Below, one piece after another: positions 24,294 through 32,337 of a DNA stretch of 32,927 bases (position 1 is the stretch's first letter; each line of letters begins with the position of its first letter). Below the pieces are notes generated by a model. That model did no database searches. It worked only from the letters and a program-made list of their open reading frames with translations, and was not told the origin of the DNA. The position numbers and the translations under genes are program-made. The stretch is from positions 1 through 32,927 of the forward strand of contig NZ_JAGGNU010000083.1 in assembly GCF_018614915.1 (NCBI RefSeq), read 5' to 3'. The DNA is from Variovorax paradoxus. Lineage in GTDB: Bacteria; Pseudomonadota; Gammaproteobacteria; Burkholderiales; Burkholderiaceae_C.

Positions 24294-25144
24294 GAATACA
24301 CCTTGCCGAGCTCGTACACCGTCTGCCCGACCGACTTGAAGCCCTGGTGAACAAGCGACGCGTTCTCCGAATGCCCGGCGAACAGCCGGCCCTCGGGCTT
24401 GAGCAGCGGCGCGAAGCGGTCGAGCACCTTCTTCTGCGTCGGCTTGTCGAAATAGATCATCACGTTGCGGCAGAAGATCGCGTCCACCGGCTCCTTCACC
24501 GACCACGAGGGATCGAGCAGGTTGAGCCGCGAGAACTTCACCATCGCGGCCACCTCGGGCCGCACGCGCACCTTGCCGGCATTGCTGCCCGTGCCCTTGT
24601 TGAAGAAGCGCCGCAGCCGCTCGGTGGACAGGCGGTTGACCTGCTCCAGCGTGAAGACCCCGGCCGAGGCCTTGGCCAGCACCGCGGTGTCGATGTCGGT
24701 GGCGATCACGCGGGCGGTGCTCGCGCGCTCGCCGAGCGCCTCCATCAGCGTGATGGCGATCGAATAGGGTTCCTCGCCGGTGGAAGCGGCCGCGCACCAG
24801 ACGGTGACCGGCTGCTTCGCCTTGCGCGCCAGGTCGGCGAGCACCGGGAAATGGTGGGCCTCGCGGAAGAAGGACGTGAGGTTGGTGGTCAGCGAATTGA
24901 TGAAGGCTTGCCACTCCTCGCCGTCGCGGCTGGCTTCCAGCATTTCCAGGTAGCTCGAGAACTCGGGCAGCCCGAGCTCGCGCAGGCGGCGCGAGAGCCG
25001 GCTGTAGACCATCTGGCGCTTCTGCTCGCCCAATGCGATGCCGGCGCGACGATGGATCAGCGTCCGTATCCTGGAGAAATCGTTGTCGGTAAAGAGGAAT
25101 TCGGAGTTCACAGTCAGCGCCGGTACATGCTTTTCAATGTACAC
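24290..25144 (-). CDS. cheR: Chemotaxis methyltransferase CheR
   Basis: Encodes 284 residues. CheR methylates chemoreceptor glutamates using S-adenosylmethionine. The N-terminal helical domain (about 15-90) includes FSRIRTLIHRRAGIALGEQK. The SAM-binding motif region is VWCAAASTGEEPYSIA, followed by IATDIDTAVLAKA, FCRNVMIYFD and the closing LLKPEGRLFAGHSE. The start is uncertain: GTG at 25144 follows AAGGTGAG, a good ribosome binding site; a GTG three codons upstream (25153) is the alternative. It is the first gene after the second operon-interrupting repeat. Confidence 0.95.
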   Translation of the reverse strand: MYIEKHVPALTVNSEFLFTDNDFSRIRTLIHRRAGIALGEQKRQMVYSRLSRRLRELGLPEFSSYLEMLEASRDGEEWQAFINSLTTNLTSFFREAHHFPVLADLARKAKQPVTVWCAAASTGEEPYSIAITLMEALGERASTARVIATDIDTAVLAKASAGVFTLEQVNRLSTERLRRFFNKGTGSNAGKVRVRPEVAAMVKFSRLNLLDPSWSVKEPVDAIFCRNVMIYFDKPTQKKVLDRFAPLLKPEGRLFAGHSENASLVHQGFKSVGQTVYELGKVYS

Positions 25145-25227
25145 AGCGCTCACCTTTTCCAATGGCCCGATCAAGGGTGCAAAAGTCCTGCATCTCGTTA
25201 CCGCTGCATCGCATGGACCGGCGCCGC

Positions 25228-25350
25228 GCGGCCGGCGAAGCCAGGCCCGTTCGGGGAACACCGCCGAACCGGCTTCGCCGGGCCGCTGGTGTTGCCCCCG
25301 GTGAGAGGGTTGGCGGCCACACGAAGTGGGCAAGCATGGGGGAGAGCATC
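25228..25350 (-). repeat. About 120-bp GC-rich intergenic repeat, copy A
   Basis: Shares most of its sequence and orientation with 29777-29899. It holds a perfect 11-bp inverted repeat, CCGGCGAAGCC (25232-25242) and GGCTTCGCCGG (25271-25281), plus the landmarks GCCGCTGGTGTTGCCCCCGG and CACACGAAGTGGG. It starts right at the stop codon of the HDOD gene (25349-25351) and ends about 85 bp before cheR. Confidence 0.9.
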
Positions 25351-26689
25351 AATAACTTGCCTCGGCAGGGCTGACGTCTTGCGCCCATACCAGGGCGGCG
25401 AGGTGCGCCGCATTCACCTGCTCGACGCTCATGAACAGCGCCTCCGACAGGCGCGCGGCCTGGCTGCCGTCCGCTTCGCAGCTTTCGGCGAGCGCGAGGA
25501 AGGGGCCGTACATGCCCTCGCGCGCGAGGATCGCCTGCTGCACCGATTCGCTCAGCTGCACCTTGCGCAGCACTTCCTGCATGGTGACGCCGAGCAGCTG
25601 GTCGATCAGCGAGAACATGCCGACCACGAACAGGTTGTCGGACTCGCCGGACGGCAGCATGCCCTGCCCCATCAGCTCGACGAAGCGGCCGCGAATGATC
25701 GCCTTCTTCATCAGGAAGGGCGGACTGGCCTTGGCATTGCTCGTGGCCAGCAGCAGCGAGAGCCAGCGGAACAGCGGCGAGTAGCCGAGCATCGTCACCG
25801 CATGGCGCAGCGAATGGATCTCCACGCCCACGCCGATGGCCGGCGAGTTGATGTGGCGCAGCAGCCGGTAGGTCAGCGCGGCGTCGTGCTTGAGGGCCGC
25901 CTCGATCTCGCGCAGGTCTTCGTTGCGCTGGATCATCTGCATCAGCCGCACGATCAGCATCGACTCGGGCTGCAGCGTCCGGTCGGTCTCCGGCTCCCTC
26001 TCCGGCTGCACGCCGGCGCCGTCGACGAACACGTCCACGCGGCGCGCCGCGCAGGTCTCGAAGTCGTGCCATGCGGCCAGGCGGGTGGCGATCAGGTGCA
26101 GCGGCGGCTGGCCCGGCTGCTCCTCGCGCCGCAGCTTCGCCACCCGGTCAGGATGGCCGTCACCGGCGTCGAAGTGGGTGACGAGCGCGCGCAGCTCGGC
26201 GTCTTCCGGCAGTTCCTCGGCCCCGAGCAGCATGAAGCGGAAGCCCTGCTCGCGCAGGAACAGCAGGATGGGCCGCACGTCGTCGTCCATGAGCGCGTCC
26301 ATCCCCAGGCACAACACCACGTTGTCCGGCGGCAGCGCCTGCAGCTCGCTGGCTGCCAGCGTCTCGGCCGTCACGTCGAAGAACAGCACGGTGTGCCCGA
26401 GTCGCCATCCGGTCTTCGGCGCATTGAGGTGCCTGCCCACGCAGCTCACGAGGGCCTTGAACAGCTCGGCCGTGCTCGCCGCGTTGTGCGGCGCCTCCGG
26501 TTGCCATGCGAGCCGGTAGCCCGCGACGCGCTTCTGCACATCGACCAGCAAGGCGTAGGTCACATAGCCATCGGCGCTGCGCTCGGCCGCGGCCGCGGCC
26601 GGCGGCTGCGCTGCGGAGTCGGCGGCCTTCGATCCGTCGCCGGCCGCGGCGTTACCGGAATCGTGGCGTCGGAAAAAATCGAAGCGCAT
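25349..26689 (-). CDS. HDOD protein with degenerate EAL-like N-terminal domain (YuxH type)
   Basis: Encodes 446 residues. An Ala-rich disordered start (about 1-40) leads to an EAL-like fold (about 42-210). The EAL signature itself is missing: where active phosphodiesterases have GYEALLR there is GYRLAWQP, so cyclic-di-GMP hydrolysis is unlikely. The HDOD domain covers about 235-430 (LMQMIQRNEDLREIEAALK, YRLLRHINSPAIG, LRHAVTMLGYSPLFRWLSLL). Proteins with this layout act as signalling scaffolds; some regulate motility. It lies between cheA (26 bp upstream) and cheR, where a cheW gene would be expected. The ATG at 26689 opens the MRFDFFRR start. Confidence 0.9.
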   Translation of the reverse strand: MRFDFFRRHDSGNAAAGDGSKAADSAAQPPAAAAAERSADGYVTYALLVDVQKRVAGYRLAWQPEAPHNAASTAELFKALVSCVGRHLNAPKTGWRLGHTVLFFDVTAETLAASELQALPPDNVVLCLGMDALMDDDVRPILLFLREQGFRFMLLGAEELPEDAELRALVTHFDAGDGHPDRVAKLRREEQPGQPPLHLIATRLAAWHDFETCAARRVDVFVDGAGVQPEREPETDRTLQPESMLIVRLMQMIQRNEDLREIEAALKHDAALTYRLLRHINSPAIGVGVEIHSLRHAVTMLGYSPLFRWLSLLLATSNAKASPPFLMKKAIIRGRFVELMGQGMLPSGESDNLFVVGMFSLIDQLLGVTMQEVLRKVQLSESVQQAILAREGMYGPFLALAESCEADGSQAARLSEALFMSVEQVNAAHLAALVWAQDVSPAEASY

Positions 26690-26715
26690 GCGTGTGTCTC
26701 CGTCTGTCTCTTGCC

Positions 26716-28779
26716 TCAGGCGGCGATCGCGGCAGCCGCGGCGTCGAGCCTGGAGGCGCCGGCCAGCGCGGCAGCGCTCGCTGCCTGCGCACGCTGGATG
26801 CGCGGCATGGCGCCGACGTCGATGATGAATGCCACGCTGCCGTCGCCCAGGATCGTCGCCGCCGAGATGCCCGGCACCTTGCGGTAGTTGGTCTCCAGGT
26901 TCTTGACCACGACCTGGTGCTGTCCGAGCAGCTCGTCGACCAGGAGCGCGAAGCGCGCGTCGTCGGCCTGCACGATCACCAGGATGCCCTCCGTCGGCCG
27001 GGTCTGCGCGCCGGCGACGTCGAACACGCGGTGCAGCTCGATCAGCGGCAGGTACTCGCCGCGCACCTTGATGACGTGGCCGTCGGCGGTGATCGAATGC
27101 AGGTGCTCCGGCAGCGGCTGCAGCGACTCGATCACGTAGGAGAGCGGCAGGATGTAGGCCTCCTCGCCGACCTTGACCGACATGCCGTTCAGGATGGCCA
27201 GGGTCAGCGGCAGCACGATGCGGGTGGTGGTTCCACGGCCGTCGCGCGAGCTGATCTCCACGTGCCCCCCCATTTCCTGGATGTTGCGCTTGACCACGTC
27301 CATGCCCACGCCGCGCCCGGAGATGTCGGTGACCTGCTCCGCGGTCGAGAAGCCGGGCGCGAAGATCAGCTGCCAGACCTCGTCGTCGGGCATCGCGTCG
27401 CTCACGGCCAGGCCCTGCTGCATCGCCTTGGCGAGGATCTTCTCGCGGTTCAGGCCGGCGCCGTCGTCGCTCACCTCGATCACGATGTTGCCGCCATGGT
27501 GCTGGGCCGACAGCAGCAGCTGCCCGGTGGCGTCCTTGCCCTTGGCGAGGCGCAGCTCGGGCGTTTCGATGCCGTGGTCCAGGCTGTTGCGCACCAGGTG
27601 CGTGAGCGGGTCCACGATGCGTTCGATCAAGCCCTTGTCGAGCTCGGTCTCCTTGCCGTAGGTGTCGAGCCGGACCTGCTTGCCGAGCTTGGCGCTGACG
27701 TCGCGGATCACGCGCGGGAAGCGGCTGAACACGTAGTCCATCGGCATCATGCGGATGGACATGACGGACTCCTGCAGGTCGCGCGCATTGCGCTCGAGGT
27801 GGCCCAGGCCGCTGAGGAAGCGCTCGTAGGCCGCCGGGTCGAGCATGGTGGCGGCCTGCGTCAGCATCGACTGGGTGATCACCAGTTCGCCCACCAGGTT
27901 GATGAGCTGGTCGACCTTCTCCACGTCGACGCGGATCGAGCTGGACTCCTTGGCATTCGCTGCGGCCGCGGCCGCAGCCGGCGGCGCCACGGCCGCGCTC
28001 GCCGATCTCGGCGCCGCGACGGCATGGCTCGCCGCTGCTGCGGGCGCCTCCGGCTCGGCGGCCACCGGCGCGAGGTCCGGCTGCACCGTCTCGCGCGAGA
28101 TCTCGATCTGCGATTCGTCGATGACGAAGCAGCACACCGCGATGATGTCGTCGGGCGAGCAGGTGGTTTCGAGCATCACGGTCAGCTGGTCGTTGCTGCG
28201 CGTGCGCGAGAGCACGCGGCCGAGGTTGCCCAGTTCCTCGGTGAGCAGGTCGCACTCGCTGTCGGAAAGCCGCGCGAAGCGGATGCGCAGCGCGCCGTCC
28301 GCTGCGGCAGGGTCAGCCGCCGGCGCGGCGGCCACCGGCGCGGGCGCAGGCGCAGGCGCGGACCGCGCCGGGGCCGAAGCGGCCTCGCCGTCGCCGTTCT
28401 CGCGCGCCAGTTGTTGAAGCACCGCGCAGATGTGCGCGACCATCGCGGGTTCAGGCTCTTTGCCCGCCTGGTAGGCAGTGAGTTGTTCTTGCAAGGCGTC
28501 CTTCGTTTCCAAAAAGGCATCGATCATCGGACCGCTGAGGCTCAGCTGGCCATGGCGTGCCCGGTCCAGGAGGGTCTCCAGCAGGTGCGTCGTGTCGGTC
28601 AACGCGCTGAAGCCGAAAGTCGCCGCGCCGCCCTTGATCGAATGCGCCGCGCGGAAGATGGCGTTGAGCTGTTCGCTGTCGGGCGACTCGACGTCGAGCT
28701 CGAGGAGCAATTGCTCCATCTCCGCCAAAAGCTCGATGGCTTCGACGAAAAAGGCCTGGGTAAACTGACTGAGGTCCAT
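26716..28779 (-). CDS. cheA: Chemotaxis histidine kinase CheA
   Basis: Encodes 687 residues. CheA passes phosphate from its P1 histidine to CheY and CheB. Domains in order: P1 with H46 (RAAHSIKGGA), Ala/Pro linker (about 130-165), P2 (ALRIRFARLSDSECDLL to about 235), second linker, P3 dimerisation helices (IRVDVEKVDQLINLVGELV), P4 with N box HLVRNSLDHGIE, G1 DDGAGLN, F box FAPGFST and G2 GRGVGMDVV, and P5 CheW-like domain to the end. All kinase boxes are intact. The ATG at 28779 follows motB after 13 bp, so motAB-cheA are one run. No cheW gene is adjacent. Confidence 0.97.
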   Translation of the reverse strand: MDLSQFTQAFFVEAIELLAEMEQLLLELDVESPDSEQLNAIFRAAHSIKGGAATFGFSALTDTTHLLETLLDRARHGQLSLSGPMIDAFLETKDALQEQLTAYQAGKEPEPAMVAHICAVLQQLARENGDGEAASAPARSAPAPAPAPVAAAPAADPAAADGALRIRFARLSDSECDLLTEELGNLGRVLSRTRSNDQLTVMLETTCSPDDIIAVCCFVIDESQIEISRETVQPDLAPVAAEPEAPAAAASHAVAAPRSASAAVAPPAAAAAAANAKESSSIRVDVEKVDQLINLVGELVITQSMLTQAATMLDPAAYERFLSGLGHLERNARDLQESVMSIRMMPMDYVFSRFPRVIRDVSAKLGKQVRLDTYGKETELDKGLIERIVDPLTHLVRNSLDHGIETPELRLAKGKDATGQLLLSAQHHGGNIVIEVSDDGAGLNREKILAKAMQQGLAVSDAMPDDEVWQLIFAPGFSTAEQVTDISGRGVGMDVVKRNIQEMGGHVEISSRDGRGTTTRIVLPLTLAILNGMSVKVGEEAYILPLSYVIESLQPLPEHLHSITADGHVIKVRGEYLPLIELHRVFDVAGAQTRPTEGILVIVQADDARFALLVDELLGQHQVVVKNLETNYRKVPGISAATILGDGSVAFIIDVGAMPRIQRAQAASAAALAGASRLDAAAAAIAA

Positions 28780-28792
28780 CGTGGCTTCTTTG

Positions 28793-29725
28793 CTAGGGGT
28801 GTGCGGGTGCCGGCGGCTTGTAGGCCGTCACCTTGACGTTGTCGACCGGGATGCTGCGCACCGGCAGCTTGCCGGCCCGCGCGGCGCCGCCGTCGCTGCT
28901 GTTCTCGCGCTCGATCTGCTGCTGCGTGCGATGGTTGAGCACGATGATGCTGATGCGCCGGTTGATCGGGTTGCGCGGGTCGGCCCGGTCCAGGTGCATG
29001 CTGTCGGCCAGGCCGACGACGCGCAGCACCTTCGCTTCGGCCATGCCGCCCATCACGAGTTCGCGCCGCGAGGCGTTGGCCCGGTCGGCCGACAGCTCCC
29101 AGTTGCCGTAGGAGCGGTCGCCGTTGGTGTAGACGATCGCATCGGTGTGGCCCGACAGCGTGATCCTGTTCGGCAGCTCGTTGAGCGCCGGTCCGATCTC
29201 GCGCAGGATGGCGCGCATGTGCGGCACCAGCCGCGCGCTGGCCAGGTCGAACATGGGACGGTTCTCGTTGTCCACGATCTGCAGGCGCAGGCCCTCGGTC
29301 GTGATGTCGATCAGGATCTGCGAGCGGAACTGCTTGAAGACCGGGCTGTTCTCGATCAGCTCGTCGAGCCGCTTCTTCATGCTCGCCAGTCGGTCCGCAT
29401 CGGCTTCGTCCTCGGCGTCGGCATCGACGCGCCGCATCTCGCCGTCGAGATTCGCGCTCGGATCGCTGCCGCCGCCCGGAATCACGCTGGCGCTGGTGCT
29501 GCTCTTCTCGCCGCCGTTGATGGCCACCTTCAGCGGCATGCGGAAGTGCTCCGCGATGCCCTCGCGCTGCTTCGGCGTGGAATTGGAGAGCAGCCACATC
29601 ACGAGGAAGAAGGCCATCATGGCGGTCATGAAGTCGGCATAGGCGATCTTCCAGCCGCCACCGCCGTGCCCATTGCCGCCGCCCGCGGCGACGCGCCTGA
29701 CGACGATGCGCCTGTCCGCGCTCAT
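28793..29725 (-). CDS. motB: Flagellar stator protein MotB
   Basis: Encodes 310 residues. With MotA it makes the proton channel that turns the motor; it is anchored to peptidoglycan. One membrane helix lies at about 28-47 with the proton-carrying D31 (YADFMTAMMAFFLVMW). The plug segment and a linker follow, and then the OmpA-like peptidoglycan-binding domain, with LSGHTDAIVYTN and the closing NWELSADRANASRREL. Start ATG at 29725 has a typical charged opening (MSADRRIVVRR). Unusually, about 175 bp containing a repeat separate it from motA. Confidence 0.96.
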   Translation of the reverse strand: MSADRRIVVRRVAAGGGNGHGGGGWKIAYADFMTAMMAFFLVMWLLSNSTPKQREGIAEHFRMPLKVAINGGEKSSTSASVIPGGGSDPSANLDGEMRRVDADAEDEADADRLASMKKRLDELIENSPVFKQFRSQILIDITTEGLRLQIVDNENRPMFDLASARLVPHMRAILREIGPALNELPNRITLSGHTDAIVYTNGDRSYGNWELSADRANASRRELVMGGMAEAKVLRVVGLADSMHLDRADPRNPINRRISIIVLNHRTQQQIERENSSDGGAARAGKLPVRSIPVDNVKVTAYKPPAPAHP

Positions 29726-29776
29726 GTTCCTGCCCTCGCCATCTCAGTGCTCCATCACGCTTCGCGTCCCACGCCC

Positions 29777-29899
29777 GCGGCCGGCGAAGCCAGGCCCGTT
29801 CGGGGAACACCGCGGATGCGGCTTTGCCGGGCCGCTGGTGTTGCCCCCGGAGAGGGGGTTGGCGGACCACACGAAGTGGGGGAGCCTGGGGGAGAACAA
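29777..29899 (-). repeat. About 120-bp GC-rich intergenic repeat, copy B
   Basis: Second copy of the element at 25228-25350, same strand. The outer inverted repeat is CCGGCGAAGCC (29781-29791) and GGCTTTGCCGG (29820-29830), one mismatch. It begins 2 bp after the motA stop and lies before motB. Confidence 0.9.
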
Positions 29900-29901
29900 C
29901 A

Positions 29902-30762
29902 TCACCGGGCCTTGACTTCGCGGACGTGGCTGTCCAGCTCGGTGAAGGAGGGGCGCTCGGTGGAGAACAGCACCTTGCGGCCGAACTCCACGGCCAGCTG
30001 CGGCGCATAGCCGTTGAGGCTGGCAAGCAGGGTCACCTTGGCGCACTGGTACAGCTTCATGCCGTCCGACACCTTCTGTTCGATCAGCGATGCGAGCGGC
30101 GAGACGAAGCCGTAGGCCAGCAGCACGCCGAGGAAAGTGCCGACCATGGCATGCGCGATCAGCGCGCCCATCTCGGACGGCGGCAGGTCGGCCGAGCCCA
30201 GGGCGTGGACCACGCCCATCACGGCGGCCACGATGCCCAGCGCCGGCAGCGCGTCGCTCACCCGCGTCAGGCTGTGCACGGGCATCTCGGCCTCATGCTT
30301 GATGGTCTCGATCTCGTGGTCCATCAGCGCCTCGATCTCGAAGGCGTCGGTGTTGCCGCTGATCACCAGCCGCAGGTAGTCGCAGAGAAACTCCATGATT
30401 CCGGCGTCGGCCAGGATGGTCGGATAGCGCATGAAGATCGGGCTCTGGGCCGGGTCTTCGACGTCGGTCTCCAGCTTCATCATCCCTTCCTTGCGCGCCT
30501 TGGCCAGCAGCTCGTAGAGCAGCGCCAGCAGGGCCATGTAGAGCTGGCGGTTGTGCTTCGACGAGCGCAGCAGCAGGGGCAGCTCCTTGAGCGTGGCCTT
30601 GATGGTCTTGCCCTTGTTGCCCGCCACGAAGGCGCCCACCGCGGCGCCGCCGATCATCAGCAGCTCCACCGGCTGGAACAGGACGCCGAAGTGCCCGCCC
30701 ATCAGGGCATAACCGCCGAACACGGCCCCGATGACCACCAGATAACCAACCAGAACGAGCAC
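29902..30762 (-). CDS. motA: Flagellar stator protein MotA
   Basis: Encodes 286 residues. Four hydrophobic helices are visible: 1-22, 32-50, about 168-190 and 202-225. The large cytoplasmic loop holds the charged segment KARKEGMMKLETDVEDP, which contacts FliG at the rotor. The conserved PALGIVAAVMGVVHAL and AHAMVGTFLGVLLAYGFVSP segments mark helices 3 and 4. The start is GTG at 30762 with GGGGAAG upstream. It begins 53 bp after flhC and is followed by the repeat copy B. Confidence 0.96.
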   Translation of the reverse strand: MLVLVGYLVVIGAVFGGYALMGGHFGVLFQPVELLMIGGAAVGAFVAGNKGKTIKATLKELPLLLRSSKHNRQLYMALLALLYELLAKARKEGMMKLETDVEDPAQSPIFMRYPTILADAGIMEFLCDYLRLVISGNTDAFEIEALMDHEIETIKHEAEMPVHSLTRVSDALPALGIVAAVMGVVHALGSADLPPSEMGALIAHAMVGTFLGVLLAYGFVSPLASLIEQKVSDGMKLYQCAKVTLLASLNGYAPQLAVEFGRKVLFSTERPSFTELDSHVREVKAR

Positions 30763-30815
30763 GCGCTTCCCCTATTGCCCTTCGAGGCATGAATAAAAAA
30801 CCGTCGAGAGCCTCT

Positions 30816-31424
30816 TCAATGGATGCCGCTGCTCCCCAGCATCGACTCCACCGCGAAGGCGGCGCTTTCCGGCGCCGAGGGCGCTTCCTGGCTTTCGCCG
30901 GCACGCTTGGAACCGCGCGCCTTGCCGGCCCGCGAGGGCGGACGGCACAGGACGCACACGTAGCCGCTCTTGCTGTCGTGCGCGTGCGCCACGAACTTGC
31001 CGCCGCACCGGCAGCAGGCGCTGAGCTGAAGCATGTCGCTGTCGAAAAAGCGGACCATCGTGTAGGCGCGCGTGAAATCCAGCACAATTTCGCCGCCTTG
31101 CGATTCAATTTGGTCCAGATAAAGCCGGTAGCTTTTGATCAGTGCCTGCAAGCCGTTCTCGTGTGCATGCGTCAACATGAATTGATACATGTTGTAAAAC
31201 ATCGACGAATGGATATTGGCCAGCCAGGTCATGTACCAGTCCGTGGAAAAAGGCAGCAAGCCTTTTGGCGGCGAAACCCCCTTGAGCTCCTTGTAGAGCC
31301 GGATCAGGCGCTCGCGGCTCAGGCCCACCTCGGCCTCGAGGAACTGGAGGCGCGCGCCGAGCCCGATCAGCTCGATCGCGAGCTGGACCTGGCGCACCTC
31401 TCCCAGTACGCTTTTGGTACTCAT
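30816..31424 (-). CDS. flhC: Flagellar master regulator subunit FlhC
   Basis: Encodes 202 residues. FlhC joins FlhD in the FlhD4C2 complex, which activates class II flagellar promoters. The helical N-terminus (about 8-95) leads to a zinc site with four cysteines visible in CCRCGG and CVLCRPP (about 142-167), as in E. coli FlhC. A tail of about 35 residues rich in Ala, Ser and Glu follows. The ATG at 31424 is 2 bp after the flhD stop; the two genes form the flhDC operon. Confidence 0.96.
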   Translation of the reverse strand: MSTKSVLGEVRQVQLAIELIGLGARLQFLEAEVGLSRERLIRLYKELKGVSPPKGLLPFSTDWYMTWLANIHSSMFYNMYQFMLTHAHENGLQALIKSYRLYLDQIESQGGEIVLDFTRAYTMVRFFDSDMLQLSACCRCGGKFVAHAHDSKSGYVCVLCRPPSRAGKARGSKRAGESQEAPSAPESAAFAVESMLGSSGIH

Positions 31425-31426
31425 GC

Positions 31427-31759
31427 TCACGCGGCCTCGAGCATCTGGAGCCGCCGCGCCGACATCAGGATCGACATGTGCGCCTGCTGCAGGGTGGTGT
31501 CCTTGCCCTCGCCGACCACGGCCGCCATCGAGGGATGGTCGTCCAGACGAAAGCTGCACAAAAGGAAGTTCGAAGCGGCCAGCTTGAGGATCTGGGCGAG
31601 CGACATGGTGGCCAGCATGTCGGCCAGTTCGCGGCTCACGCCGAGCCTGAACATCGCGGCTGCGCGGTCCTGTTTCACGAGCTTCTGAGCCAGCAACATG
31701 TAGGCGAGGTTGATGTCGCCGATTTCCTTCGAAATCTCGCCGTTGGCTGCGTTCTTCAT
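31427..31759 (-). CDS. flhD: Flagellar master regulator subunit FlhD
   Basis: Encodes 110 residues from the ATG at 31759, close to the family length of about 105-119. Conserved stretches are EIGDINLAYMLLAQKLVKQD, AAAMFRLGVSRELADMLA and LAQILKLAASNFLLCSFR. A TTG 12 codons upstream (31795) would give 122 residues; the ATG is preferred because it places DINLAY nearer the family's usual distance from the start, although the ribosome binding site before it is weak. The gene opens the flhDC operon and lies next to the AT-rich control region. Confidence 0.94.
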   Translation of the reverse strand: MKNAANGEISKEIGDINLAYMLLAQKLVKQDRAAAMFRLGVSRELADMLATMSLAQILKLAASNFLLCSFRLDDHPSMAAVVGEGKDTTLQQAHMSILMSARRLQMLEAA

Positions 31760-32034
31760 GTTTTCCGGTTCCACTTTTGCACTCCGTTCAATCAAGGCTT
31801 CAGTCTATCCAGAGTTATTTACAAATGTAACTATGTGAACTATATGTATCGAAAAATGAGAAATAAATTACGCTTCGATGTGTGCCCGCTATGCGCCGCG
31901 CTACCTTGTGTGATTTATTTCGTAGACCAAAGTCATTCATTCGTATAACTGTCGAAGCCGTCTAATTCAGGAAGAAAAAAGTACTAATTTTTCAAGGCGG
32001 AAATATGTCAATGAAAACGAATTAATAAAAAGTA
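31760..32034 (-). promoter_or_regulatory. AT-rich intergenic region upstream of flhDC (class I control region)
   Basis: About 275 bp with much lower GC than all surrounding DNA. No gene is seen. It must contain the flhDC promoter, since the nearest upstream gene ends at 32035. A TTACA-AA-TGTAA inverted repeat (31819-31830) and several A/T runs are present, but no single -10/-35 pair stands out and no full CRP site is seen. Confidence 0.6.
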
Positions 32035-32040
32035 TTAATT
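32020..32040. repeat. AT-only perfect inverted repeat over a stop codon
   Basis: AATTAATA (32020-32027), AAAAG spacer, TATTAATT (32033-32040). The right arm covers the stop codon (32035-32037) of the FlhB-like gene. Its AT-only stem would be a weak terminator; a protein-binding site is also possible. Confidence 0.6.
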
Positions 32041-32337
32041 TGGCTGGCTTACGTCCTTCTCCGGCGCCGTGCCGGCTTCCTCCAGCCCATGGATCCAGGC
32101 CATCACTTCGGCCACCGCCAGGTACAGCTGCGGCGGAATCTGCTGGTCCAGGTCGACCTGCATCAGGAGCTTGTTCAGCGCCGGCGAGGCATGCACGTAC
32201 AGGCCGTTCGCCCGCGCCTCGCGCATGATCGATTCGGCAGTCACGCCGTAGCCCTTGGCGACGACGATCGGGGCCCGGCTCTTGTCCAGATAGGACAGGG
32301 CCACTGCGCTTTGGCGGGGATCTGCGGGCTCGCTCAT
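32035..32337 (-). CDS. FlhB C-terminal-domain-like protein (EscU/YscU/HrcU family)
   Basis: Encodes 100 residues that align with the part of FlhB after the NPTH cleavage site: VALSYLDKSRAPIVVAKGYG compares with VALKYVDNDMRAPRVVAKGV of FlhB in this window, and LYLAVAEVMAWIHGLEEA with LYTAVAEVLAWVYQLKRW. It has no membrane part and no NPTH. Free-standing proteins of this kind occur in many flagellar systems and may affect export switching, as shown for related FlhX-type proteins. The ATG at 32337 overlaps the stop of the FliK-like gene (ATGA). It should be distinguished from flhB at 20253-21395. Confidence 0.9.
   Translation of the reverse strand: MSEPADPRQSAVALSYLDKSRAPIVVAKGYGVTAESIMREARANGLYVHASPALNKLLMQVDLDQQIPPQLYLAVAEVMAWIHGLEEAGTAPEKDVSQPN

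Noticed and set aside
24347..26887. Very long plus-strand frame (846 codons) across cheR and the HDOD gene, and similar long frames opposite cheA, flhA and flhF
   Set aside because: They are frames opposite well-supported genes, rich in Arg/His/Gln/Ala with no domain; high GC keeps stop codons rare in these phases.
30763..30815. Terminator between flhC and motA (GAGGC ... GCCTC with a T-run)
   Set aside because: The arms are only 5 bp, about 20 nt apart, and the T-run lies inside the loop, not after the stem.
31826..31850. Possible CRP site before flhDC (TGTGA at 31834-31838)
   Set aside because: Only one half-site is present; the partner position reads TGTAT instead of TCACA.
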